Shown here: positions 17,699-27,617 of the stretch, piece after piece
How positions within the stretch are numbered: the stretch's first letter is position 1
How the letters are laid out: every line of letters begins with the position of its first letter
Position numbers and translations under genes: made by a program
From: an uncultured Aquimarina sp.
GTDB lineage: Bacteria > Bacteroidota > Bacteroidia > Flavobacteriales > Flavobacteriaceae
NCBI RefSeq assembly: GCF_947492965.1
Contig: NZ_CANLOZ010000014.1
Location: 1-64,000 of the forward strand
Reading direction: 5' to 3'
Length of the DNA stretch: 64,000 nucleotides
Notes under the pieces: model-generated
The model's database searches: none
What the model was told of the DNA's origin: nothing
Seen by the model: the letters and a program-made list of their open reading frames with translations, nothing else

Positions 17699-18247
17699 TT
17701 AGTTGGTCACAGTTACAGTGTCAGTTCCTAATACTAAAAGTTCTCTGCGAATTCCAATGCCATTGCCTTCTAAAGTAACGTCGTTTAAAGTAACTGTTCT
17801 TTCGTATGTGGTTTCTGTAGCAGTTGTGTTTTGAAGAACATAGCTAATATCTACAGTCCCATTAGAACTAACTAATTCTTGAGTAACATTAACATTACTT
17901 ATTGGTACACTATTGCAAAAATAATCATCACCATTAATTGAAGTGTCGAACTCTCTATATAATAGTTGATTTGTAGTTGTGTTTAAAGTTATAACTACGG
18001 GCTCATCTACAGAAACATCTGCAACGGTTGCAGGTTCGATTTCGAAACTAGAATCTGTGAAATTTACAGATAGAGATCTGTTTGTGTCCTGATCTATTAC
18101 GAAAAAAACAAATGTATTATCATTTTCATTTGAGCAATTTTGGAGCTCGTCATCACTAAAAATGTCTAAAGGAATTTCAAGAATGTCTCCTTCACTACAA
18201 CTTGCAAAAAAAAGTACTAAAATAATTATATAAATTTTTTTAATCAT
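17699..18247 (-). CDS. Small lipoprotein, paralogue of the next gene
   Basis: A lipoprotein of about 182 residues: signal peptide MIKKIYIIILVLFFASC with lipobox FASC, then a beta-rich domain (LQNCSNENDNTFVFFVIDQDTNRSLSVNF) and YCNSVPISNVNVTQELV. The same pattern recurs in the upstream neighbour ([32 protein letters not shown]), so the two arose by duplication. ATG 18247 is chosen because it follows the neighbour's stop by 4 nt and gives a proper signal peptide; the longer frame reads into that gene. Function unknown; probably surface-exposed. Confidence 0.75.
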   Translation of the reverse strand: MIKKIYIIILVLFFASCSEGDILEIPLDIFSDDELQNCSNENDNTFVFFVIDQDTNRSLSVNFTDSSFEIEPATVADVSVDEPVVITLNTTTNQLLYREFDTSINGDDYFCNSVPISNVNVTQELVSSNGTVDISYVLQNTTATETTYERTVTLNDVTLEGNGIGIRRELLVLGTDTVTVTN

Positions 18248-18251
18248 GGTG

Positions 18252-19403
18252 CTAGTCATTTTTTGGAGTAGTAATCGATACTGTTTCATCTCTGAAACCA
18301 AAAGAAAAATTATCATCAGTAAATTGATCATTTTCCTCATTAAGAATCAAATTGGTAATGGTAACAGTAGTTCTAAAAACTGTGATTACCGTATTGTCTA
18401 ATACAGGTAGATTCTCATCGTTTACGTTTACCTGACCAATAACTGGATCACTAGTATTATCATCCAGATAATCAGGAAAACCATCGCCATCTGTATCTTG
18501 GGCGTTAACAGGGTTGCCATCATTATCAGGATTGGCATTTTCATCAATAGTATTTATTCCATCTCCATCATCATCTTCATCCAAGTAATTCGGTAATCCA
18601 TCACCATCCGTATCATCGTTCCTCGGATCTCCGTCTCCATTTACGTCTTCGTTTATCGTGTAAATTCCATCTCCATCATCATCAATATCTTTAAAATTAG
18701 GGACTCCATCTCCATCGCTATCTTCAAATAATTCAGTACTATTAGGGTCTGTATTACGAAATTCTACACTGGTTAGTACATTATCATTGTCATCATCTTG
18801 ATCTCTAAAGTCTGGAATTTGATCTTCATCAGAATTATAACCTGCTTCAATACCCAATGAATCTGCAGTAGCATCTTCATTCCCAATTGCCGGGTCGCTC
18901 ATGTCATCATCTAAGTAATTTGGTACTCCATCTCCATCAGGATCCGCTTCTGGATCAATTTCATTAGGACTTTCTAGAGTTGATTCTACTCCATCATTAT
19001 CATCTTCGCTAACAATAACATTAGTTATAACAGCTTGTCCACCGATTCCGATAAGTTCATCGGTAACGCCAATACTACTATCAGGGATATTGCTACAATA
19101 GTAATCTGCAGTAATGGCAGAGTTAAATTGTCTGTAAATAAGATTATTATCTGGATCAGTGTTTAGGTCGATGATAATATCGTTTTCCGTTTCTGATGTT
19201 TGAGAATAAGTATCGTTTATAAACCGGTAAGCAATCGCCTCATTAACAGAAGTGTTTATTTTAAAAAAAACGAATTCATCAGTTATTGAACCTTCACAAA
19301 GTTGTAGATCAACATCGTCAAATTCAAAACTAGTGACAATGATATCACCATCATCACAGGAAAGTATGATTAAAAAGATAAAAGTGGACAGAATTTTTTT
19401 CAC
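18252..19403 (-). CDS. Lipoprotein with calcium-binding thrombospondin type-3-like repeats
   Basis: A 383-residue lipoprotein: signal peptide with lipobox LIILSC, a beta-rich domain shared with the downstream paralogue (about 20-130), then an Asp-rich region (about 135-315). Repeated units such as [20 protein letters not shown] resemble thrombospondin type-3 repeats that bind Ca2+ along the chain. A C-terminal beta segment (about 325-383) again resembles the paralogue's C-terminus. So the Ca-binding stalk sits between two halves of a domain that the paralogue has uninterrupted. Probably a cell-surface protein of unknown role. Confidence 0.8.
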   Translation of the reverse strand: MKKILSTFIFLIILSCDDGDIIVTSFEFDDVDLQLCEGSITDEFVFFKINTSVNEAIAYRFINDTYSQTSETENDIIIDLNTDPDNNLIYRQFNSAITADYYCSNIPDSSIGVTDELIGIGGQAVITNVIVSEDDNDGVESTLESPNEIDPEADPDGDGVPNYLDDDMSDPAIGNEDATADSLGIEAGYNSDEDQIPDFRDQDDDNDNVLTSVEFRNTDPNSTELFEDSDGDGVPNFKDIDDDGDGIYTINEDVNGDGDPRNDDTDGDGLPNYLDEDDDGDGINTIDENANPDNDGNPVNAQDTDGDGFPDYLDDNTSDPVIGQVNVNDENLPVLDNTVITVFRTTVTITNLILNEENDQFTDDNFSFGFRDETVSITTPKND

Positions 19404-19587
19404 TTAAAATATTTTGATTAATAACCCTATAAAACGTCCTTAATACCAAATGTAATTATAGAACCTGCTTTAAAGACGATTAAAATAGTCAGATGTTCAC
19501 AATTTTGGTAATTTTTTACAAATCTGAACAAAAATAAAGGAATTGAAAGATTATAACGTGCAGTGTGGAAAATAATTTTATTTGAAT

Positions 19588-19595
19588 TAGATTTG
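19588..19595 (+). promoter_or_regulatory. Promoter -7 element for cysteine desulfurase
   Basis: TAGATTTG fits TAnnTTTG, followed by a leader of about 85 nt to the gene start. No clear -33 TTG is seen at the usual spacing. Confidence 0.4.
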
Positions 19596-19687
19596 CGCTA
19601 CTAAAAATAAGAATATGATAATATGTTTTTCTTATTTCTGTGGTTATCATATTTTTCTAAGAGTCATTAACTAAATTTTTGAATTTA

Positions 19688-20836
19688 ATGCAAAAGGTTT
19701 ATTTCGATAGTGCTGCTACGACACAATTACGCCCCGAAGTAATTGAGAAAATGACTACTGTGCTAAGAGAAGATTATGGAAATCCTTCTTCGACACATGG
19801 ATTTGGTAGATCTGCAAAGAATCATATTGAGCAAGCTAGAAAAAATATTGCTAAATATCTTGGTGTAAAAGCTTCTGAAATTATTTTTACCTCTGGAGGT
19901 ACAGAAGCTGATAATCTAGCATTAAATAGTGCAGTTAGAGATTTAGGTGTTCGAAGGATTATCACTTCTAAGATAGAACATCATGCAGTCCTGCATACGG
20001 TGCAAGAAATTCAATTGCATACAGATATTGATGTTTGTTATGTAGATATAGAATCAAATGGAGTTGTTGATTATAAACATTTAGAGAAACTTTTGGAAGA
20101 TTCTAGCGCTAAAACCTTGGTGAGTTTAATGCATGTAAATAACGAGGTGGGGACTATTTTGGATATTGAAAGGGTAGGTGCATTGTGTAAATCTCACGAA
20201 GCGCTTTTTCATAGTGATATGGTGCAATCTATTGGTCATTTAGATGTAAACCTAAATCAATTAGAAGTAGATTTTACTGCAGTAAGTGCTCATAAATTTC
20301 ACGGTCCTAAAGGCGTAGGTTTTGCATACATAAAAAAGAACTCAGGACTTAAACCATTGATCTATGGAGGGGAGCAGGAGCGAGGATATAGAGGAGGAAC
20401 AGAAGGTGTTCACAATATTGTTGGAATGGATGAAGCATTAAGGTTAGCTTATGAGCATATGGATGAAGAGAAGCTGTATGTTTCGAATCTAAAACAATAC
20501 TTTGTTGATCAATTGAAGACGCAAATAGCTGGTGTAAAGTTTAATGCGAATTGCTGCGATTTGGAACATAGTACATATACCTTGATTAACGTCTGCCTAC
20601 CAATTTCACAGGAAAAAGCTGGAATTTTATTGTTTCAGTTGGATATTAAAGGAATCGCTTGTTCTAAAGGAAGCGCTTGTCAAAGTGGAAGTGGTAAAGG
20701 ATCTCATGTTTTGGCAGAGATTTTATCTGACGAAGACATGCAAAAGCCTTCTGTTAGGTTTTCTTTTTCCAAGTATAATACAAAAGAAGAAGTCGATTAC
20801 GTAATTGAGGTCTTAAAAGAGTTTGTAGAAAACTAA
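19688..20836 (+). CDS. Cysteine desulfurase (NifS/IscS class)
   Basis: A PLP enzyme of about 382 residues that takes sulfur from cysteine, leaving alanine and an enzyme persulfide for Fe-S clusters or tRNA thiolation. Features: N-terminal VYFDSAATTQLRPEV; TSGGTEADNLAL; the PLP lysine in SAHKFHGPKGVGF (about 200); the catalytic Cys loop SKGSACQSGS (about 325). ATG 19688 is used rather than an upstream TTG. No Fe-S scaffold genes are adjacent, so its sulfur acceptor is uncertain. Its 3' end overlaps the convergent TonB receptor gene by 4 nt. Confidence 0.92.
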   Translation: MQKVYFDSAATTQLRPEVIEKMTTVLREDYGNPSSTHGFGRSAKNHIEQARKNIAKYLGVKASEIIFTSGGTEADNLALNSAVRDLGVRRIITSKIEHHAVLHTVQEIQLHTDIDVCYVDIESNGVVDYKHLEKLLEDSSAKTLVSLMHVNNEVGTILDIERVGALCKSHEALFHSDMVQSIGHLDVNLNQLEVDFTAVSAHKFHGPKGVGFAYIKKNSGLKPLIYGGEQERGYRGGTEGVHNIVGMDEALRLAYEHMDEEKLYVSNLKQYFVDQLKTQIAGVKFNANCCDLEHSTYTLINVCLPISQEKAGILLFQLDIKGIACSKGSACQSGSGKGSHVLAEILSDEDMQKPSVRFSFSKYNTKEEVDYVIEVLKEFVEN

Positions 20837-23337
20837 AATCTCATTCCTAAACGCACATTAAAAACTCGTTGTGTTAAAAAGTTTGGAATCGAAAATTGTC
20901 TCTGAGAAGCTGCATCCCTAACAAATGTATTTGTTATTGAATTTAGGTTGTCAAAAAGGTTGAAAATTTCGAATCCAATACTCAAATCTTTAAAGTTGTT
21001 GAAAAAGCTACCTTCTTTTCTTCTAATTTTATTATCCACTACAATATAAGAAATACCTAAATCCGCTCTTCTATAATCTCTTAAACGTGTTTGGAAATCA
21101 TAAGGATCTGCGTTGGTGGGAGAACCACCTGGCACTCCAGTTTGATAAACAAGGTTAAGATACATTTTCAGATTTGGAATGGTTGGGACATAATCCTGAA
21201 ATAATGCTCCAATCTTAATCCTTTGATCTGTTGGTCTAGCTATATAACCTCTATTGTCTAAGTTTTCCTCAGTTTTTAATAAACCTAGGCTAAACCAACT
21301 TTCTGTTCCAGGAACAAATTCTCCGTTTAGTCTTAGATCAAAACCAGCTGCATAAGCTTCAGCATTATTATTTGCTCTATATCTAATACGAACGTTTTCT
21401 ATAGTATAAGAATTAACGTCGGTTAATTTCTTATAGTAGAGTTCTGTTGTAAGCTTAAAAGGTCGTTTCCATAAATTAAAACTGTAATCATTTCCTGCAA
21501 CTATATGAATCGATTGCTGAGCCTTTACATCAGGTTGTACAGTTCCTTGCAGATCTCTTAATTCTCTATAAAACGGAGGTTGATGATACCATCCTCCAGA
21601 AAGACGAAATACCATGTCTGATTTCCAATCAGGTTTGATAGCAACTTGTGCTCGAGGACTAAAAACTGTTTGAGAAGAATTACTTATTCCTTCTCCTGAT
21701 ACATTCCAATTATGAGCTCTAACTCCTACATTTGCCCAAACTTCGTGATCCTTAATATTTGTACGTAAACTATATTGAGCATATCCAGAAAAACGATCAA
21801 TGTTTACCATATTAGTTGCTCGTACACTGTTAAAAGGTACAATTGGACTTGCATTTGGATTATAAGGTTGATCATTTACAAAAGTTCCTGGTGGACGGAT
21901 TGAAAACCCTGCGGAATCTATCACTTCAAATTCTTGAATTCTATCTCGAATATCTTCAGAGGTATATTTTACACCCCAATCAAATTGATGCTCATCAGCT
22001 ATGTAAGTACCTTTGTGTTCTATATTAAAGATAAGCGCATCCAGATCATTTCTAGCATGCGTTAGCTGTGATCCAACACCTTGATTAAATTCGGCTTCTC
22101 CCAGATCTTCACCTCCAATATCAGTATTTACTGTGCCAAGAAAATAAGCAGCAAATATGTCGAAATACTCTTGTTCTTGTGTATGGTATGCTGATCCTAT
22201 TAATTTAAGGGTCAAATTCTCATTCGCTTGGTAGGTTCCTTTTAAAGCTCCAAAATATGTTTGATAACGATCTCTTTCTTGTCCGTCATAAAAAACAGTT
22301 AATGCAATTGGATCGGTGATAGGCCCAAAGTTGGTTCTCCTGGTAAGTGGTTCGTAGTCATATCTATTGATAGCGATGTTTCCAAGGAATCCAAGTTCAA
22401 ATTTCTTCGAAAAGTTATAAGAAAGATACGTTTGTACATCTGCAAATCTAGGTCTGAAATTGGTTTCGGTTTGCCTAGCATCAACAAGCAAACTATTATC
22501 TCTATACCTAACACCAACTACACCAGCAAATTTCTTGTCTTTTGTAATACCTCCAGCAGATATACTTCCTCCAAGTAGGCTCAAATCAGCAGATAAATCA
22601 AAGCGTGTAGGTCTTCTATAAGTAATATCTAATACTGATGATAATTTATCACCATATTTTGATTGGAAGCCACCAGCAGAAAAATCTACATTTCTTACTA
22701 GATCGGTATTTACAAAGCTTAGCCCTTCTTGTTGTCCAGATCTAATTAGAAACGGTCTATATACTTCAATTTCATTAACGTACACTAGGTTTTCGTCAAA
22801 ATTACCTCCTCGTACGGCATATTGCGTACTTAATTCATTATTGGAGCTTACTCCGGGTAAAGTTTTAAGTAATCCTTCCACACCCGCATTGGCCGAAGGG
22901 GTAATCCGAATGGTTTCGGGATCCAAAGTTGTGATTCCTTCAACGGCTTTTCGTTCTCTTCCGGTAATAATTACTTCACTTATCTGTTCAAATTCCGTCT
23001 TTAATACTGGATTTAATTCGTATTCCTGATTTTCTTGTAAGTTAATTGTAAAGGTGATGTCCTTTAGTCCAACATGGCTAATTTTAATGGTAATGTCTTT
23101 ATTGGCAGGGATGCTTAATACATAAACACCATTTTCATCCGTTTTAGTGCCAGAGGTTTCATAAGATACATTTGCGTTAGCAACAGGCCTGTTGGATTCG
23201 TCTAGAACCACACCTTTTACAACTGCTTCTTGAGCAATAATCGAGTGACTTAAAATAACAAGAAGAAAAACAAAAAGAACGGGTAGATTTTTCAAAGAGT
23301 ATGTGTATTTACGGTTTTCTAAAGAATGTTGTTTCAA
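20833..23337 (-). CDS. TonB-dependent outer-membrane receptor
   Basis: An 834-residue receptor. A signal sequence (to about SIIAQ, 36) precedes a carboxypeptidase-regulatory-like beta-sandwich (about 38-112, VVKGVVLDESNRPVANANV), a plug domain (about 125-230, with VEGLLKTLPGV and YAVRGGNFDENLVYV), and a C-terminal 22-stranded beta-barrel ending in an aromatic residue (NVRLGMRF). It would import an unknown ligand across the outer membrane with TonB-ExbBD energy. No SusD-like gene is adjacent, so it is not a classic polysaccharide system. Its start overlaps the preceding M23 peptidase gene by 29 nt. Confidence 0.92.
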   Translation of the reverse strand: MKQHSLENRKYTYSLKNLPVLFVFLLVILSHSIIAQEAVVKGVVLDESNRPVANANVSYETSGTKTDENGVYVLSIPANKDITIKISHVGLKDITFTINLQENQEYELNPVLKTEFEQISEVIITGRERKAVEGITTLDPETIRITPSANAGVEGLLKTLPGVSSNNELSTQYAVRGGNFDENLVYVNEIEVYRPFLIRSGQQEGLSFVNTDLVRNVDFSAGGFQSKYGDKLSSVLDITYRRPTRFDLSADLSLLGGSISAGGITKDKKFAGVVGVRYRDNSLLVDARQTETNFRPRFADVQTYLSYNFSKKFELGFLGNIAINRYDYEPLTRRTNFGPITDPIALTVFYDGQERDRYQTYFGALKGTYQANENLTLKLIGSAYHTQEQEYFDIFAAYFLGTVNTDIGGEDLGEAEFNQGVGSQLTHARNDLDALIFNIEHKGTYIADEHQFDWGVKYTSEDIRDRIQEFEVIDSAGFSIRPPGTFVNDQPYNPNASPIVPFNSVRATNMVNIDRFSGYAQYSLRTNIKDHEVWANVGVRAHNWNVSGEGISNSSQTVFSPRAQVAIKPDWKSDMVFRLSGGWYHQPPFYRELRDLQGTVQPDVKAQQSIHIVAGNDYSFNLWKRPFKLTTELYYKKLTDVNSYTIENVRIRYRANNNAEAYAAGFDLRLNGEFVPGTESWFSLGLLKTEENLDNRGYIARPTDQRIKIGALFQDYVPTIPNLKMYLNLVYQTGVPGGSPTNADPYDFQTRLRDYRRADLGISYIVVDNKIRRKEGSFFNNFKDLSIGFEIFNLFDNLNSITNTFVRDAASQRQFSIPNFLTQRVFNVRLGMRF

Positions 23338-24997
23338 AAGTAGTACTATTTCCTACTTTATCTAACACGATAAGTTTGAATTTATTTTCTGTTTCTGAAA
23401 TTATTTTATCATTAAAATCATAAACAAGCATTCCAGTTTTATAGTCATACTCCATTAATACGAATTTTCCATTGATCGTAGCACGATAACTTTTAATTCC
23501 AGAATCTGTATCGTCAATTTTAATTTTTAAGAAATTGGCTTTTGACATCCATTTCTTACTAGAAACGTTAATAGGTACGATAGTTGGTTTTTCGTTATCT
23601 GTGAATAAAGAATAACTTCCTAAAGTTCTTGTTCTGGTAGAAAAACGATTCCCTTTCTTATTCGTTTTTACGTGATAATGTTTATCGTTATAACCAAGTC
23701 GTCCTATGTATAATTTTTTCTTATCTGTTTCGCTATAATTAGCTACATCAAAAACAACGGTCATGTTTTTATGCAACGGAATTTCGTCTTCATGAATTTT
23801 AATGGTATCACCATTTGTAGCAATATCTAGGTAAGCATTTTCATAAAGACTTCCTTTAGGTATGTATAAATCAAATATTCCTGAATTATAAGTAAAGTTT
23901 TCTGAAGGTTGTATGAAATAGGGTGTTTTGACAATTTCTTTTTTAGTGATTTTTTCAATGTTTTTTCCTTGAATAGGAATACTTATTTCTGTAGTATTAT
24001 TATTAAAATCTTTTACAAAAACTTTTGCAGTATAAGATAAGCTATCTTCGATGTTGAAAATACCTTTGTCAACTGTATTTTTATAGATGCTGAGAGGATT
24101 ATTTTTTTCAATAAACAACTTGGTAATTCTACTCCGGTTTTTCTTGTAATGAGCATAATCGATCAATCTATTTATATAACGTGTTTCGGAAAATGAAAAT
24201 CGTTTCATCTCCATAGAAAAATTTTCCTGACCATTGATTTCGGTAGTGATTTTGTAAACACCATTTTTATTAGCAGCAAGATTTTGTTGGTCGATAGTAG
24301 ATACTCCAATGCCAATTTTCCCGATAGCGGTAACACCTTCAGCTTTGAAATTTCCGTTGTCTAATGGAATCAATCTAAGTTTCGAAGGATTTTGGTTTCC
24401 GTTAATATGTGATTTTTCTTCTAAACTGTACAGCCATACGCTGTTAATTATAGGTTTTTTGGTATCCTTTACTTGGATACCAAAAGTAAGGGGGTTCATT
24501 GGTCTTGCCTTGGCATCCCTTATTTCAAAATGAAGATGCGGACCGCCACTTCCTCCCGTATTTCCGCTATACGCAATTATTTTTCCTTTGGTTACCGACA
24601 AGGCGCCAGCTTTAGGAAAAAGCTCAATTTCATAGGATTCTTTTGCGTATTGTCGTTTCTTTATGTATGCTTCTATTTCTGGTGCGAATTTCTGAAGATG
24701 GGCATATACCGTTGTGTATCCATTCGGATGCGAAATATAGATAGCCTTTCCATATCCAAAATGAGAGATTTTTATTCTGCTTACATTACCGCTAGCAGCT
24801 GCATATACAGGTAAACCTTCTTCTCCGTTAGTTTTTAAATCTAAACCAGAATGAAAATGATTAGATCTTAATTCTCCGTATGTTCCAGATACTGCCAGAG
24901 GGATATCCAAAGGATTTGAAAAATAATCAGTAGGAACGTTCTTTTGACCATACCCAATAATAGTAAAACTGAGTAATAATAATGTAAAAACTCGCAT
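23309..24997 (-). CDS. M23-family metallopeptidase
   Basis: A 562-residue secreted protein. After the signal peptide (to about IGYGQ) comes an LytM-type Zn-peptidase domain (about 20-175) with RSNHFHSGLDLKT (the HxxxD zinc ligands) and PHLHFEIRD (the HxH motif), all intact. M23 enzymes cleave peptide crosslinks of peptidoglycan. The remaining ~385 residues are beta-rich Ig-like domains that may bind wall or outer-membrane partners. It is cotranscribed with the TonB receptor gene. Confidence 0.9.
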   Translation of the reverse strand: MRVFTLLLLSFTIIGYGQKNVPTDYFSNPLDIPLAVSGTYGELRSNHFHSGLDLKTNGEEGLPVYAAASGNVSRIKISHFGYGKAIYISHPNGYTTVYAHLQKFAPEIEAYIKKRQYAKESYEIELFPKAGALSVTKGKIIAYSGNTGGSGGPHLHFEIRDAKARPMNPLTFGIQVKDTKKPIINSVWLYSLEEKSHINGNQNPSKLRLIPLDNGNFKAEGVTAIGKIGIGVSTIDQQNLAANKNGVYKITTEINGQENFSMEMKRFSFSETRYINRLIDYAHYKKNRSRITKLFIEKNNPLSIYKNTVDKGIFNIEDSLSYTAKVFVKDFNNNTTEISIPIQGKNIEKITKKEIVKTPYFIQPSENFTYNSGIFDLYIPKGSLYENAYLDIATNGDTIKIHEDEIPLHKNMTVVFDVANYSETDKKKLYIGRLGYNDKHYHVKTNKKGNRFSTRTRTLGSYSLFTDNEKPTIVPINVSSKKWMSKANFLKIKIDDTDSGIKSYRATINGKFVLMEYDYKTGMLVYDFNDKIISETENKFKLIVLDKVGNSTTFETTFFRKP

Positions 24998-25119
24998 AGA
25001 AGGTAAATGTAAATATTTAGAGGTTAAAATTAAAGTGATGGTCGATGAAAAACTAAAAGTCTATAAATTAATTACTTGATTGGTTAGATCTTTTAGCTTT
25101 AAAATTAGTTTAAAAACTA

Positions 25120-25150
25120 TTGGGTTTTTTCAATTGGTATGTTAACTTTG
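25120..25150 (+). promoter_or_regulatory. Promoter of the coiled-coil/zapA operon
   Basis: TTG at 25120-25122 (-33) and TAACTTTG at 25143-25150 (-7) fit the Bacteroidota consensus with 20-bp spacing. Transcription would start near 25157, about 20 nt before the first gene. Confidence 0.55.
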
Positions 25151-25177
25151 TGTAACGAAGTATTGCGTAAAATTATA

Positions 25178-25468
25178 ATGAGTAATTTGATTGAAATTGT
25201 TGATTCTCTTGAGAATAGGATTAGTAAACTGCTCCATAAATATGATTTGATGAAGCAGCAAAATGCCGATCTTAAGGAAAAAATAAAGAATTTAGAATCT
25301 AATTCTGAAATTCAAAACGATCAATTAAAGCAATGGGAAGAAAAATTCAGTGCACTCAAAAATGCAAACGCAATGCTCGGCAGTGACGAATATAAAAGGG
25401 AAACCAAGCTCAAAATAAATGCCTTAATAAGAGAGATAGATGTCTGTATAGCACAGCTGTCGGAGTGA
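25178..25468 (+). CDS. Small coiled-coil protein upstream of zapA
   Basis: A protein of about 96 residues, almost wholly alpha-helical coiled coil (IEIVDSLENRISKLLHKYDL; NADLKEKIKNLESN). It lacks signal and membrane segments. It sits 10 nt upstream of zapA, and small coiled-coil proteins at this position are suggestive of a ZapB-like division role, but I see no family-specific motif. ATG 25178 is chosen because the helical region starts there and the promoter lies just upstream. Confidence 0.75.
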   Translation: MSNLIEIVDSLENRISKLLHKYDLMKQQNADLKEKIKNLESNSEIQNDQLKQWEEKFSALKNANAMLGSDEYKRETKLKINALIREIDVCIAQLSE

Positions 25469-25478
25469 TAAAAAAAAC

Positions 25479-25769
25479 ATGGCAGACAAATTAAAAATCA
25501 AATTATCAGTTGCGGATAGAGTATATCCATTAACGATCAAGCCAGATCAAGAAGAAGGCTTGCGTAAGGCTGCTAAGAAGATTGAAGCCATGATTAAGCA
25601 ATTTGAGCAAAGTTATGCTGTTAGAGATAAGCAAGATGTATTGGCAATGTGTGCTTTACAGTTTGCTGCACAAGTAGAACAAAAGGTTATAGATAAAGAT
25701 AGTGATGAAATAAATGTAACAGGAAGGCTTAATGCCTTAAATGATTTGTTGCAAGATCATCTATCATAA
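25479..25769 (+). CDS. zapA: Cell division protein ZapA
   Basis: A 96-residue protein of the ZapA family, which bundles FtsZ filaments at the division site. The N-terminal globular part (LKIKLSVADRVYPLTIKPDQ, then EEGLRKAAKKIEAMIKQF) and the helical C-terminus (DVLAMCALQFAAQVEQKV) match the family. It follows a coiled-coil gene and precedes a 6S RNA; the zapA-6S RNA adjacency is also seen in Proteobacteria. Confidence 0.9.
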   Translation: MADKLKIKLSVADRVYPLTIKPDQEEGLRKAAKKIEAMIKQFEQSYAVRDKQDVLAMCALQFAAQVEQKVIDKDSDEINVTGRLNALNDLLQDHLS

Positions 25770-25796
25770 ACGTTCATTAAAATAAATAAGGTTACT

Positions 25797-25977
25797 GCCT
25801 GCACTAGTTGTTATTTTTTGATAAACTCAACAAGAATTATTTTAAAAAGGGTGAGTTTAAGTTGTAAAAGCAAGCCGTGCTGATTTTTTCAGTTTCACGG
25901 ATCCTTGACCAGCTTGTTAGCCCTAAACCTGTTTTTACAGAGTTTATACAAAACCCAAGCTAGTGCAGGCTTTTTTT
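25797..25977 (+). ncRNA. ssrS: 6S RNA (Flavobacteria type)
   Basis: A closing stem GCCTGCACTAG (25797-25807) pairs perfectly with CTAGTGCAGGC (25960-25970), followed by seven T residues as an intrinsic terminator. Inside are a hairpin TAAACTCA/TGAGTTTA (about 25821-25859) and a hairpin CCGTG-CTGA/TCAG-CACGG (about 25875-25900). About 174 nt, long-range closing stem and location directly after zapA fit 6S RNA, which mimics an open promoter and sequesters housekeeping RNA polymerase in stationary phase. The Bacteroidota variant is known as 6S-Flavo. No coding frame explains the region. Confidence 0.8.
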
Positions 25978-26000
25978 ATATATAAACACTAACTAGAATT

Positions 26001-27566
26001 ATGGATAACATTATATTTTTGATTATTGCTGCGGTTGCAGGTTTAGTGATAGGTTTTATTATCGCTAAAGTATTGGAGCGCAACAAAGCCTCAGAAATTG
26101 TCAAAAACGCAAAAAAGACTTCGCAGAGTATTATAAGAGATGCTAAAAGCGAAGGAGAAACAATTAAGAAAGATAAAATTCTTCAGGCAAAGGAGAAGTT
26201 TATAGAGCTTAAATCGGAGCATGAAAAAGTAATTTTATCTCGAGATAAGAAGATGGCAGAAGCCGAAAAAAGGACAAGAGATAAAGAATCACAGGTTTCT
26301 AATGAACTTTCAAAAGGCAAGAAGTTAAACGCAGAATTAGAGCAGAAGATTAAAGATTATAATCATAGGAATGACTATCTTGAGAAGAAGCAAGGAGAAT
26401 TAAAAAAGCTTCATAAGAGTCAGGTACAGCAATTAGAAGTAATATCAGGGCTGTCTGCTGATGAAGCAAAAGATCAGCTTATAGAATCGTTAAAAGAACA
26501 AGCCAAAACAGATTCTATGGCATTAATTCAAGATACGATAGAAGAGGCTAAGCTTACTGCACAACAAGAAGCTAAGAAAGTTATTATTAATACGATCCAA
26601 AGAATCGGTACAGAAGAAGCTATTGAAAATTGTGTATCTGTATTTAATATTGAAAGTGATGATGTAAAAGGACGTATTATTGGACGTGAAGGTCGAAATA
26701 TTAGAGCTATTGAGGCAGCTACGGGTGTAGAAATTATTGTAGACGATACACCGGAAGCGATTATTTTATCATGTTTTGATTCTGTGCGAAGAGAAGTTGC
26801 TAGACTTTCTTTACATAAATTAGTTACGGATGGTAGAATACATCCTGCTAGAATTGAAGAAATAGTAAAAAAGACAAGAAAGCAGATCGATGAAGAAATT
26901 ATCGAAGTAGGTAAGAGAACCGTTATCGATCTTGGTATTCATGGATTGCATCCTGAGCTTATAAAAACTGTGGGGAGAATGAAATACCGCTCCTCGTATG
27001 GCCAGAATTTACTGCAACACTCTAGAGAAGTGGCTAAGCTTTGTGGTGTGATGGCTGCGGAGTTAGGGCTTAATCCTAAATTAGCAAAGCGAGCTGGTTT
27101 GTTGCATGACATAGGTAAAGTGCCAGATACAGAAACAGAAGTACCTCATGCTATCTTAGGAATGCAATGGGCAGAGAAGTATGGGGAAAAACCTGATGTA
27201 TGCAATGCGATAGGTGCTCACCATGATGAAATCGAAATGACAGCATTGATATCACCAATTGTTCAGGTGTGTGATGCTATTAGTGGTGCTAGGCCAGGTG
27301 CACGTAGACAGGTGTTAGATTCCTATATCCAACGATTAAAAGATCTGGAAGACATCGCATTTGGATTTAGTGGAGTTAAGAAAGCTTATGCGATACAAGC
27401 TGGTCGAGAATTGCGTGTAATTGTTGAAAGCGAAAAAGTAAATGACGAAAGGGCTGCTAGTCTGTCATTTGAAATTTCTCAGAAAATACAAACGGATATG
27501 ACCTATCCAGGACAAGTTAAAATTACAGTGATAAGAGAAACCAGGGCTGTAAATATAGCAAAGTAA
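26001..27566 (+). CDS. rny: Ribonuclease Y
   Basis: A 521-residue membrane-anchored endoribonuclease that starts mRNA decay. N-terminal transmembrane helix ([19 protein letters not shown], about 4-23), a long charged coiled coil (about 30-190), a KH RNA-binding domain (about 215-275, [15 protein letters not shown]), and an HD domain with the metal-binding LLHDIGK (about 366-372) and GAHHDEIE. All catalytic residues are present. It follows the 6S RNA and ends at a terminator shared with the convergent STAS-like genes. Confidence 0.95.
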   Translation: MDNIIFLIIAAVAGLVIGFIIAKVLERNKASEIVKNAKKTSQSIIRDAKSEGETIKKDKILQAKEKFIELKSEHEKVILSRDKKMAEAEKRTRDKESQVSNELSKGKKLNAELEQKIKDYNHRNDYLEKKQGELKKLHKSQVQQLEVISGLSADEAKDQLIESLKEQAKTDSMALIQDTIEEAKLTAQQEAKKVIINTIQRIGTEEAIENCVSVFNIESDDVKGRIIGREGRNIRAIEAATGVEIIVDDTPEAIILSCFDSVRREVARLSLHKLVTDGRIHPARIEEIVKKTRKQIDEEIIEVGKRTVIDLGIHGLHPELIKTVGRMKYRSSYGQNLLQHSREVAKLCGVMAAELGLNPKLAKRAGLLHDIGKVPDTETEVPHAILGMQWAEKYGEKPDVCNAIGAHHDEIEMTALISPIVQVCDAISGARPGARRQVLDSYIQRLKDLEDIAFGFSGVKKAYAIQAGRELRVIVESEKVNDERAASLSFEISQKIQTDMTYPGQVKITVIRETRAVNIAK

Positions 27567-27585
27567 AAAAACACAAAACTTTTAT

Positions 27586-27617
27586 AAAAAGGGCGTCATT
27601 TGATGCTCTTTTTTTGT
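27586..27617. terminator. Shared terminator of rny and the STAS-like gene
   Basis: A 13-bp stem with two G-T pairs (27586-27598 with 27601-27613) flanked by A and T runs. It overlaps the last six codons of the convergent gene ending at 27596, so it serves rny chiefly and perhaps both. Confidence 0.7.

Noticed and set aside
18247-18340. Extended N-terminus overlapping the neighbour lipoprotein gene
   Set aside because: The longer frame reads through the neighbour's 3' end; the internal ATG at 18247 gives a proper lipoprotein signal.
18252-19403. Asp-rich repeats as simple DNA repeat or sequencing artefact
   Set aside because: The frame is open and the repeat units vary in the way of thrombospondin type-3 motifs.
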